Source: Devosia sp.
GTDB lineage: Bacteria; Pseudomonadota; Alphaproteobacteria; Rhizobiales; Devosiaceae
Direction: 5' to 3'
NCBI GenBank assembly: GCA_028290245.1
Contig: JAQGKG010000136.1
Location: forward strand, 1 to 5,806
Length of the DNA: 5,806 bases
Of this stretch, positions 1-5,596 are shown piece after piece. Position 1 is the stretch's first letter, and the number at the start of each line of letters is the position of its first letter. A model generated the notes under the pieces. That model was not told the origin of the DNA and made no database searches. It was given only the letters and a program-made list of their open reading frames with translations. A program made the translations under genes and the position numbers.

Positions 1-53
1 TGCGGCTTTGTTCACGGCTAGAGGAAGTGCCTAGGCTACGCTGTGGATACCAG

Positions 54-79
54 AGCCGCAGTGGCCTGAGGCTTTTCTT
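54..79 (+). terminator. Possible intrinsic terminator
   Basis: AGCCGCAG (54-61) pairs with CTGAGGCT (66-73) around a TGGC loop: seven base pairs with one internal G-A mismatch. A T-rich run (TTTTCTT, 73-79) follows on the plus strand. This would end a plus-strand transcript whose gene lies left of the window. AGCCGCA (54-60) can instead pair with TGCGGCT at 1-7, so two competing folds exist. The T-run is interrupted, which lowers confidence. Confidence 0.35.
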
Positions 80-218
80 GCCCCGAGGAGTGAAACCGCT
101 TTATCTCAATGAACAAAGAGTAAATTACGGCTCGTTTGCGTCGAATCTGACCGGATCATTGCGGGAACATTTTCTGGCGTCGGACGGATGTTAAGACCTG
201 CCGCGCAGAGGCGTGCCG

Positions 219-270
219 GTCTCACGTGACGAAATTGTCAAAAAACCCGTTGACCGTGCCATCGTGAGAC
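219..270. repeat. Nested inverted repeat downstream of the DUF3108 gene
   Basis: GTCTCACG (219-226) and CGTGAGAC (263-270) are perfect 8-bp inverted copies. They enclose a smaller pair, GTCAA (237-241) and TTGAC (250-254). Read on the minus strand, the structure lies just after the DUF3108 stop codon and contains a six-T run (245-240). A further CCCG/CGGG pairing flanks an A7 tract at 275-290. It may act in transcript ending or 3'-end stability for the minus-strand gene, although the T-run falls inside the structure and not directly after the outer stem. Confidence 0.4.
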
Positions 271-303
271 AGTGCCCGAAAAAAACCGGGTGAGGCGCAG
301 AGG

Positions 304-1086
304 TTAGTTCTTGAGGCTCGTCAGAACCATCGAAAGATCACCCATGTTGGTGCCGAGCAGCACGCGGTAGGGGATGTAGAAGCCGGTTTCGGCCAGTGGC
401 GCGTACCAGATGATCATGCGGTCGCTGTCGGCCATGTAGGTGGTGATGTCGGAGCTGGTGAAGTGGCCCGAGACCGGGTTGTAGTCGACCGTGCACAGCA
501 CGACGGGGCCCTGGTAGCCGGTGCGTGGCGAAGTGGCCTCGTCGTCGCCGGCATAGCTCATGGTTATGTTGAAGCGTTCGACGCCGGTAAAGATATGCGT
601 CTCGCGCTCGCAGAGGCTTTTGTCGAGGCCGCTTCCCTTGATGACGAAAGCCGAGAGAAAATCGCTGACGCCTGTGAGGTGAGACCGCTCAAGCGGCACG
701 CGGTCGTAATTGTCGAGAATCGGCGGATCGACCTTGAAGGCGGATACGCCGCCGCCGGCAAACGAGACGTCGACCGTGAAGGTCTCGCCATTGGCCTTGG
801 TCTGCAGATCGAATTCGTCGGCCTGCAGGTTGCGGCCCGAGGAGCGGCCCGTGGCGCTGGCGGTTGCGGTGCCGCTGGCGACCATGGCGCCGAGGCCCGC
901 GACCTTGGCTGACAGATCAAGGCTGAAGCGGCTGCCGTCGTCCTTGAGATCGACCGTCATGCTGGCGATATTGATGCCGCCAAGGGTCATCACGTAGCTC
1001 GCCGTGGCGTTGACGTCGGCGGCCTGTGCGGGCAGGCTCATGAACATGGCCAGCGTGGCGATGGATGCAAGACGGAACGGGATCAA
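304..1086 (-). CDS. Exported DUF3108 domain-containing protein
   Basis: A 260-residue protein of unknown biochemical role. Residues 1-22 look like a Sec signal peptide: short basic start (MIPFR), hydrophobic core at about 6-18, and an AQA cleavage motif at 20-22, so the mature protein is probably periplasmic. The rest is beta-rich and resembles DUF3108 proteins, with a first part reading as alternating strands (about 25-120) and a C-terminal part with two cysteines (C159 in SLCERETHIF, C198 in VVLCTVDYNPVSG) that could form a disulfide. The start is TTG at 1086: an in-frame stop lies nine codons upstream, no ATG or GTG lies between, and the next ATG (residue 14) would destroy the signal peptide. 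No clear Shine-Dalgarno sequence is seen. It is divergent from rpmB, an arrangement I recall from other Hyphomicrobiales. Family assignment is by recognition, not a search. Confidence 0.85.
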   Translation of the reverse strand: MIPFRLASIATLAMFMSLPAQAADVNATASYVMTLGGINIASMTVDLKDDGSRFSLDLSAKVAGLGAMVASGTATASATGRSSGRNLQADEFDLQTKANGETFTVDVSFAGGGVSAFKVDPPILDNYDRVPLERSHLTGVSDFLSAFVIKGSGLDKSLCERETHIFTGVERFNITMSYAGDDEATSPRTGYQGPVVLCTVDYNPVSGHFTSSDITTYMADSDRMIIWYAPLAETGFYIPYRVLLGTNMGDLSMVLTSLKN

Positions 1087-1185
1087 GGCTTGGTATCTCG
1101 TGTGCGCGAATCAGCTTGGTGTTCAAAACTGCCTGCCGCAGGTGCTTCCCGCAAGGCGCTCGCGGCTGTTTGAGCCCGCTTCGCC

Positions 1186-1214
1186 TTGACGGCAGCAGCT
1201 GTTTTCTCTAAAGA
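1186..1214 (+). promoter_or_regulatory. Candidate sigma-70-type promoter for rpmB
   Basis: TTGACG (1186-1191) matches the -35 consensus at five of six positions. It is followed after 17 bases by TAAAGA (1209-1214), a weak -10 with three of six matches. Alphaproteobacterial housekeeping promoters often have a strong TTGAC and a degenerate -10. It lies about 80 bases upstream of the rpmB start in the divergent spacer. No convincing promoter for the opposite DUF3108 gene was found in this spacer. Confidence 0.4.
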
Positions 1215-1295
1215 CGCGCCAGATTTCATAACAATCGAGGCCCGTCGCAGGATTTCCTGCCGCGTAGGACCTTTACACAAATAGGATATCTCCCA

Positions 1296-1580
1296 ATGGC
1301 ACGTCGCTGTGAATTGACTGGCAAGGGTGTGATGGTTGGCAACAACGTCTCCCACGCCCTCAACCGTACCCGTCGCCGGTTCTTGCCGAACCTGGTAAAC
1401 GTTACCCTGATTTCGGACGCACTGAACCGCGGCATCAAGTTCCGCATTTCGGCTGCGGCCCTGCGCACCGTCGAACACCGCGGTGGCCTCGACGCCTTCC
1501 TGCTCAAGCAGAGCGACGACACGCTGTCGACGCTGGCTGCCGGCATCAAGAAGGAAGTGCGCGCCGCCCTCGCTGTCTAA
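1296..1580 (+). CDS. rpmB: 50S ribosomal protein L28
   Basis: A 94-residue protein, close to the usual length of alphaproteobacterial L28, which binds 23S rRNA in the large ribosomal subunit. The family pattern is plain: MARRCELTGKG at the N-terminus, GNNVSHALNRTRRRFLPNL at about 15-33, and the basic middle and VEHRGGLDAFL near 59-69. Only Cys5 of the possible zinc-ligand cysteines is present, as in zinc-independent L28 forms. The ATG at 1296 has an AGGA Shine-Dalgarno core at 1283-1286, nine bases upstream. It appears to be a single-gene unit: a candidate promoter lies at 1186-1214 and a strong terminator follows at 1605-1640. It is divergent from the DUF3108 gene. Identification is near certain. 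Confidence 0.98.
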   Translation: MARRCELTGKGVMVGNNVSHALNRTRRRFLPNLVNVTLISDALNRGIKFRISAAALRTVEHRGGLDAFLLKQSDDTLSTLAAGIKKEVRAALAV

Positions 1581-1604
1581 GCGACCGGACGCAATTCGAC
1601 TTTC

Positions 1605-1640
1605 AACCGCGTGGAGTAATTTCCGCGCGGTTTTGTTTTT
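1605..1640 (+). terminator. Intrinsic terminator of rpmB
   Basis: AACCGCG (1605-1611) pairs perfectly with CGCGGTT (1626-1632). The stem extends inward to about 12 pairs, with two G-T wobbles, around a TAAT loop (1617-1620). TTTTGTTTTT (1631-1640) follows immediately. It begins 25 bases after the rpmB stop and separates rpmB from the transporter gene, which therefore probably has its own promoter. Confidence 0.9.
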
Positions 1641-1706
1641 GCGCTATGGTAGTGCAATTCCGCTCCGGTCCTGTGCCGGGTGGCGGTTATATAGAGGTGC
1701 ATTCTG

Positions 1707-2393
1707 ATGCTTGCTCGTTTCCTGGCGGCCGTGGCCGCTATGGTCGTGGTCGTTGCCGCGTCCAATATCCTGGTTCTCTACCCCTTTGCCGTCCAGCTCG
1801 GCTCGGTCAATCTCGCCGACCTGCTGACCTGGGGCGCCTTCATCTTCCCCTTTGCCTTCCTGATCACCGACCTGACCAACCGCTATGATGGCGCCGCCAA
1901 GGCGCGCCTCGTGGTGCTGGTGGGCTTCCTCGTTGGCCTCGGGGTCTCGTTCTATCTCAGCTACAATCCCCTGCCCTGGAACGCCGGCGGCATGCCCGCC
2001 ACGACGCAGCGCATCGCGCTAGCCTCGGCATCGGCATTCGTTGTTGGGCAGTTGCTGGATATCGCCGTGTTCTCGCGTCTGCGCGCCACCAAGGCGTGGT
2101 TCCTGCCACCGCTGGTGGGGTCACTGTTCGGCTCGATGATCGATACGGCGATATTCTTTACGATCGCTTTTGCGCCGGCACTGGTCGGAATCGATGCGCT
2201 GTTTGGGCTGCAGGACGGCTCGCTGGGCTTCCCGGCGCCTTGGTTGGGCGTGGGGCCTGAGGTGCCGCTGTGGGTGTCGCTGGCTTCAGGTGACTTCCTG
2301 GTGAAGTTCCTGGCGGCGCTGGTGCTGCTGGCGCCGTATCGGGCGCTGATGGGTCGGTGGATGCCGCTGCCGGCTGTGGGTGTTCGGGCTTAG
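1707..2393 (+). CDS. Queuosine precursor transporter, YhhQ/VUT family
   Basis: A 228-residue integral inner-membrane protein of the family (COG1738) whose E. coli member YhhQ imports the queuosine precursors preQ0 and preQ1 for tRNA modification. About six membrane segments are visible: roughly 3-25, 35-55, 66-85, 103-124, 133-158 and 187-210. Family-like motifs are TDLTNRYDG at 54-62, ASAFVVGQLLDIAVFSRLR at about 108-126, and PPLVGSLFGSMIDTAIFF at 134-151. Length is typical. The ATG at 1707 has AGAGG at 1693-1697, nine bases upstream. It follows the rpmB terminator and converges with the phytase-like gene. No preQ1 riboswitch motif was recognised in the 126-bp upstream spacer, and no good promoter was found there. 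Substrate is inferred from the family; older annotations may read 'VUT family protein'. Confidence 0.88.
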   Translation: MLARFLAAVAAMVVVVAASNILVLYPFAVQLGSVNLADLLTWGAFIFPFAFLITDLTNRYDGAAKARLVVLVGFLVGLGVSFYLSYNPLPWNAGGMPATTQRIALASASAFVVGQLLDIAVFSRLRATKAWFLPPLVGSLFGSMIDTAIFFTIAFAPALVGIDALFGLQDGSLGFPAPWLGVGPEVPLWVSLASGDFLVKFLAALVLLAPYRALMGRWMPLPAVGVRA

Positions 2394-2417
2394 GGATACG
2401 GCCGGAAGAGTCCCTGT

Positions 2418-2457
2418 TGGGGTACCCCCACCTAGCCTCCCCCTGATGAGGGGTAGG
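2418..2457 (+). repeat. Palindromic intergenic element, left copy
   Basis: A 40-base element starting TGGGGT and ending in a hairpin: CCTCCCCCT (2436-2444) pairs with AGGGGTAGG (2449-2457) around GATG, eight of nine pairs. It is a close inverted copy of 2507-2546: the shared parts include TGGGGT, CCCCC, ACC and CCTCCCCCTGAT. It lies 24 bases after the transporter stop codon. No T-run follows the stem, so it is not a standard terminator. Confidence 0.75.
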
Positions 2458-2506
2458 AATCCTATCGAGTTCGGGGCACCATTTTGCCAAACACACCGGC
2501 CTGGCT

Positions 2507-2546
2507 CCTCCCCCTATCAGGGGGAGGTTGGGTGGGGGGCACCCCA
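2507..2546 (-). repeat. Palindromic intergenic element, right inverted copy
   Basis: Inverted partner of 2418-2457. It contains a perfect nine-pair hairpin, CCTCCCCCT (2507-2515) with AGGGGGAGG (2519-2527), around an ATC loop. The outer part up to ACCCCA (2541-2546) mirrors TGGGGT of the left copy. Together the copies form a head-to-head pair with a 49-base centre, like bacterial BIME arrangements. The element ends eight bases from the stop of the phytase-like gene, so it fills the convergent junction and could protect or end both transcripts. Confidence 0.78.
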
Positions 2547-2554
2547 GGAAAACC

Positions 2555-3544
2555 CTACTTCGGCAGTGCGAATTCCAGCAGCAGCGATCTTTGCCAGTCG
2601 TTGAAATTGTTGTCCGAGCCGATCAGTATCCGCAGTTCGCCATCTGGGGCGCTGTGGACGGTCATCGCTTCCATATTGTCGATCGAGCCGCCGGTGGCTG
2701 AGAGCAGTAGTTCGCCGACCATCAGGTTGTCGGGTCGAACTTCGGCGGCGGGGACGCGGCGCAGGTTCATGACGAAATTCAGCATCGAAATGCCGCGTTC
2801 CAGCACCAGTAGGTCGCCGTTGGGCAGGAAGGCGCATTCGGTTGGGCTCACCACCGGGCTGGTCTGGTAGCTCAGCGGGCCATGGTCGTTCTGACCCAAA
2901 AGCTGGGCGCGATGATTACCCGCTTCGTCGAGCATTTCTTCGGTAATCAGCAGCGTCGAGCCGGCGACCGGTGAGGCGGGCGGCGCGATGCAGACCGATT
3001 CCAGCGTTTCATTGGTACGGGCGTCGGTGAGCCAGTCGGGGATCGGTATCTCGCGGGCTGGACCGCGGGGAATGCCATTGGTCAAGGCGAACTCGGCGAC
3101 GCGCGTCAGGTGCTCGAAGCCGACCCGCACCGCAACCGGCGCGCCGTCGCGATAGACCGTGTCGACGCTTTCGGCGTCTTTGGCATATTGGCGCGGCAGC
3201 ACGTCGCCCTTGGAGTTGCGCATCGGCTCGATGGTGACGCCGATGTAGCCGAACAAGCTATTTGCATCGTCGTAGATCAAATGGCCGGTGACGAAATTGC
3301 CGCGATCGCTGGCGAACAGGGCTTGATGGTTTGGCCCGGTTATTGTCAGGCCCGAGAGGCCGCCGAAGGTATCGTCGGGGCTAGTCATGGCGATGCCGCC
3401 ACGAAAGATCAGTTTGTCCACCGCTTCGCCGACCGCGGCATTGTTGAACTGGGTGACCTGGGTCGCCGTCACCGTCGCTTCGACCGCCATGGCGGGCATG
3501 ATACCCGCTAGCAGCGTCGTGACGACGGCAGCAGCTACCCTCAT
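2555..3544 (-). CDS. Exported esterase-like activity of phytase family protein
   Basis: A 329-residue protein resembling the 'esterase-like activity of phytase' (Phytase-like, PF13449) family, thought to be beta-propeller-like; its substrate is not established. A signal peptide covers about residues 1-20 with an AMA cleavage motif (18-20), so it is probably periplasmic or secreted. Motifs in order are GGLSGL (61-66), SDRG (79-82), NETLES (178-183), SPTECAFLPNGDLLVLERG (233-251), NMEAM (290-294) and SDNNFNDWQRSLLLEFAL (310-327). Length is normal for the family. The ATG (3544-3542) overlaps the cobT TGA (3546-3544) by one base; a GTG one codon earlier (3547) is an alternative start with a four-base overlap. 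A GGGGCAG stretch just upstream could serve as a weak ribosome site, so translation is probably coupled to cobT. Its role beside cobalt-chelation genes is unknown. Confidence 0.85.
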   Translation of the reverse strand: MRVAAAVVTTLLAGIMPAMAVEATVTATQVTQFNNAAVGEAVDKLIFRGGIAMTSPDDTFGGLSGLTITGPNHQALFASDRGNFVTGHLIYDDANSLFGYIGVTIEPMRNSKGDVLPRQYAKDAESVDTVYRDGAPVAVRVGFEHLTRVAEFALTNGIPRGPAREIPIPDWLTDARTNETLESVCIAPPASPVAGSTLLITEEMLDEAGNHRAQLLGQNDHGPLSYQTSPVVSPTECAFLPNGDLLVLERGISMLNFVMNLRRVPAAEVRPDNLMVGELLLSATGGSIDNMEAMTVHSAPDGELRILIGSDNNFNDWQRSLLLEFALPK

Positions 3545-5430
3545 CACCTGCCCCGCCGCCGTGTCTGGCTGGGCATTTCTTCGTCGAACAGGGCCGCCAA
3601 CTCGTCGGTCAGTGCGCCCGCCAGTTCCTCGGCATCGAGCAGCGTCACGGCGCGCTTGTAGTAGCGCGTCACGTCATGGCCGATACCGACGGCAACCAGC
3701 TGGATCGGCGAACGGGTTTCGATGTCCTCGATCACCTGACGCAGATGGGCTTCGAGATAATTGCCAGCATTGACGCTCTGGGTCGAGTCATCGACCGGTG
3801 CGCCGTCGGAAATCACCATCAAAATGCGACGGGCTTCGGGGCGAGCCATCAGGCGCTTGCGAGCCCATTCCAGGGCTTCGCCGTCGATGTTTTCCTTGAG
3901 CAGGCCTTCGCGCATCATCAGGCCGAGATTGCGCCGGGCATGACGCCACGGCTCTTCTGCGGCTTTGTAGATGATGTGTCTGACATCGTTGACGCGGCCG
4001 GGCGTGGCGGGACGTCCGGCTTCGAGCCAGGCCTCACGGCTCTTGCCGCCCTTCCAGGCGCGCGTGGTGAAGCCCAGGATCTCGACCTTGACGCCGCAAC
4101 GCTCCAGCGTGCGGGCGAGAATGTCGCCGCAAATCGCCGCAATGGTGATCGGGCGGCCGCGCATCGAGCCGGAATTGTCGATCAGCAGCGTCACCACAGT
4201 GTCGCGGAAATCGGTGTCGTTCTCGACCTTGAAGCTCAGCGCCTGCATTGGATCGGTGACCACGCGGGTGAGGCGCGCCGTGTCGAGCAGGCCTTCTTCG
4301 AGGTCGAACTGCCACGAACGGTTCTGCTTGGCCATCAGGCGGCGCTGCAGCTTGTTGGCGAGGCGGGCGACGGCACCGGCGAGGTTTTCAAGCTGCTTGT
4401 CGAGCAGGGCACGGAGCTGGTCGAGCTCGTCGGGCGGGCAGAGGTCTGCCGCCTTGACGATCTCGTCATACTTGGTGGTGAACACCTTGTAGTTGAACTG
4501 GTTGGAGAGCTGGGTGCCGCCATCCTTGGCCGGGGGCGGCATCGGCGCGTCTTCGCCAGCTTCGGCCGCCGCATCGTCGTCGCTGTCCGCCATGTCGGAT
4601 TCGATGCCGTCGACATCGCCGGTTTCTTCCGAATCGCCGGCCTGCTCTTCATCCTGGCTCTGGTCGGCGTCGTTTTCGCCTTCGCCCTGCTCGGGTGCCT
4701 TGTCGGAGGCATCGCCCTGATCGGGCTCTTGCTGGTCGTCGGATTCCTCGTCGCTGTCGGACGGATCGTCCAGCTCGCTTTCAGGCACGAGGTTGAGGTC
4801 ACGCAACAGCGCCTTAGCGGCCTTGCTGAACTTTTCCTGATTTTCATACAGCGACAGCAGATCGTCGAGCGACTTGCCGCCCTTGTCCTCGATTTCCTTG
4901 CGCCACAGATCGACCAGCGCATGGCCCGACGGCGGCACTGGCACGCCGGCCAGTTTTTCGCGTAGCAGTAGGCCAAGCGCTTCGGCGATCGGCGCATCGC
5001 CCCGGTCGCTGACTTCGGCAAAATTGGCGCGGAACAGCCGGTCTTCCAGCATCTCGCCGATATTGCCGACCATGCCGGGCATGCGGACGCAGCCCAGCGC
5101 TTCGACGCGAGCCTGCTCCAGCGCATCGAAGGCGGCGCGGGCGATCGGGTCCATCGGCACGCGCTTGCGATGGGTGTCGGGGTCGTGGCTGGCCAGACGC
5201 ATCGCCATGGCATCGCCCTGCCCGCGGGCAATGGCGATATCGCGCCGGCTCGGCAGGCGGGGCAGATTGGCGAGGCGCGCTTTGTCTGAGGTAAGCAGCG
5301 GCCTGTCGGCGGTGAAGGTGACTTCGAGGTCAGCCTTGCCGCCGATGGCGCGCACCGTCGCACCCATGGCGGATTTGAACACCTGGGTCTGGTCGGGCTT
5401 GTTGGCTTTGCTGCGCGGTGGTTGTGCCAT
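3544..5430 (-). CDS. cobT: Aerobic cobaltochelatase subunit CobT
   Basis: A 628-residue cytoplasmic subunit, matching the roughly 630 residues expected. With AAA+ ATPase CobS it forms the complex that works with CobN to insert cobalt into hydrogenobyrinic acid a,c-diamide, using ATP, in aerobic B12 synthesis. It is not the unrelated nicotinate-nucleotide phosphoribosyltransferase also called CobT. Residues about 1-215 form a conserved helical N-terminal region. About 218-296 is a highly acidic, low-complexity linker rich in D, E, S and Q. A VWA domain fills roughly 410-620, with the MIDAS metal site DNSGS (D418, S420, S422), a threonine pair in GFTTRAW (455-456) and SDG (D542). The C-terminus is basic (TRRRGR). 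The start is fixed by an in-frame TAG two codons before the ATG at 5430; no strong Shine-Dalgarno sequence is seen. It lies 166 bp after cobS and overlaps the phytase-like gene. Confidence 0.96.
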   Translation of the reverse strand: MAQPPRSKANKPDQTQVFKSAMGATVRAIGGKADLEVTFTADRPLLTSDKARLANLPRLPSRRDIAIARGQGDAMAMRLASHDPDTHRKRVPMDPIARAAFDALEQARVEALGCVRMPGMVGNIGEMLEDRLFRANFAEVSDRGDAPIAEALGLLLREKLAGVPVPPSGHALVDLWRKEIEDKGGKSLDDLLSLYENQEKFSKAAKALLRDLNLVPESELDDPSDSDEESDDQQEPDQGDASDKAPEQGEGENDADQSQDEEQAGDSEETGDVDGIESDMADSDDDAAAEAGEDAPMPPPAKDGGTQLSNQFNYKVFTTKYDEIVKAADLCPPDELDQLRALLDKQLENLAGAVARLANKLQRRLMAKQNRSWQFDLEEGLLDTARLTRVVTDPMQALSFKVENDTDFRDTVVTLLIDNSGSMRGRPITIAAICGDILARTLERCGVKVEILGFTTRAWKGGKSREAWLEAGRPATPGRVNDVRHIIYKAAEEPWRHARRNLGLMMREGLLKENIDGEALEWARKRLMARPEARRILMVISDGAPVDDSTQSVNAGNYLEAHLRQVIEDIETRSPIQLVAVGIGHDVTRYYKRAVTLLDAEELAGALTDELAALFDEEMPSQTRRRGR

Positions 5431-5465
5431 GGTCTACCGGTTCACTGTGTGACCGGGAAGGAAGG

Positions 5466-5512
5466 CCCCCTCACCCGGCCCTTTGGGCCGACCTCTCCCA
5501 CAAAGGGAGAGG
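5466..5512 (+). repeat. Palindromic element between cobS and cobT, copy A
   Basis: A 47-base element with two consecutive perfect hairpins: CGGCCC (5476-5481) with GGGCCG (5485-5490), and CCTCTCCC (5492-5499) with GGGAGAGG (5505-5512). It starts CCCCCTCACCC, resembling the short palindromic intergenic (RIME-like) repeats of rhizobial genomes, an attribution from memory. It is a different family from the pair at 2418-2546. It sits 36 bases upstream of the cobT start codon. Confidence 0.8.
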
Positions 5513-5542
5513 AAAAGTTGTGGTACGCTCGGTGCTCCTTGG

Positions 5543-5588
5543 CTCGCCCATTGGGGAGAGGTCGCCGCCGTAGTGGCGGGTAAAGGAG
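5543..5588 (-). repeat. Diverged inverted copy B between cobS and cobT
   Basis: Read on the minus strand this aligns along its length with copy A: CTCC start, ACCCG block, a GC hairpin (CCGCC 5565-5569 with GGCGG 5575-5579), then GACCTCTCCC, identical to copy A over ten bases (5554-5563 against 5490-5499). The second hairpin is imperfect (CTCGCCC 5543-5549 with GGGAGAG 5554-5560, six of seven pairs). It ends nine bases from the cobS stop codon. Copies A and B form a head-to-head pair filling most of the spacer. Confidence 0.68.
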
Positions 5589-5596
5589 CCTTTGCG

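Larger units (their letters stand above)
1..303. other. Gene-free left flank with several inverted repeats
   Basis: No convincing coding region is seen on either strand. The stretch contains a terminator-like hairpin near 54-79, a 9-bp inverted repeat (CTTTGTTCA at 6-14 and TGAACAAAG at 110-118), a 7-bp inverted repeat (TGCGGCT at 1-7 and AGCCGCA at 54-60), and a nested inverted repeat at 219-270. There is no tRNA T-loop signature and no recognisable rRNA. It may be the 3' flank of a gene left of the window plus the 3' flank of the minus-strand DUF3108 gene. A small structured RNA is possible but unsupported beyond the repeats. Confidence 0.5.

Noticed and set aside
41..50. DnaA-box-like TGTGGATA
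   Set aside because: A single near match without clustered copies, an AT-rich element or replication genes nearby gives no support for an origin.
463..912. Plus-strand frame opposite the DUF3108 gene
   Set aside because: The minus-strand gene has a signal peptide, family motifs and full length; the plus-strand product is alanine-, arginine- and glycine-rich shadow sequence.
1087..1295. Possible cobalamin riboswitch in the divergent spacer
   Set aside because: Only a loose GCGGGAAG-like match on the minus strand was seen, without the B12-box pattern. The gene it would control is not a cobalamin gene, and the cob operon reads in from the right edge.
1083..1478. Minus-strand frame crossing the rpmB 5' region
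   Set aside because: It overlaps the unmistakable L28 gene on the other strand and shows no known domain.
1687..1692. TTATAT as the -10 of the transporter gene
   Set aside because: Transcription would start at or beside the ribosome binding site (1693-1697), and no -35 lies at suitable spacing.
3676..4965. A 429-codon open frame on the plus strand opposite cobT
   Set aside because: It lies wholly within the well-supported cobT gene. Its composition, including apparent hydrophobic stretches opposite the acidic linker, follows from reading D/E codons in antisense. I recognise no family in it.
4335..5363. A 342-codon minus-strand frame overlapping cobT
   Set aside because: It is an out-of-frame reading of cobT, very rich in R, S, A, P and C, as expected of a shadow frame in GC-rich DNA.
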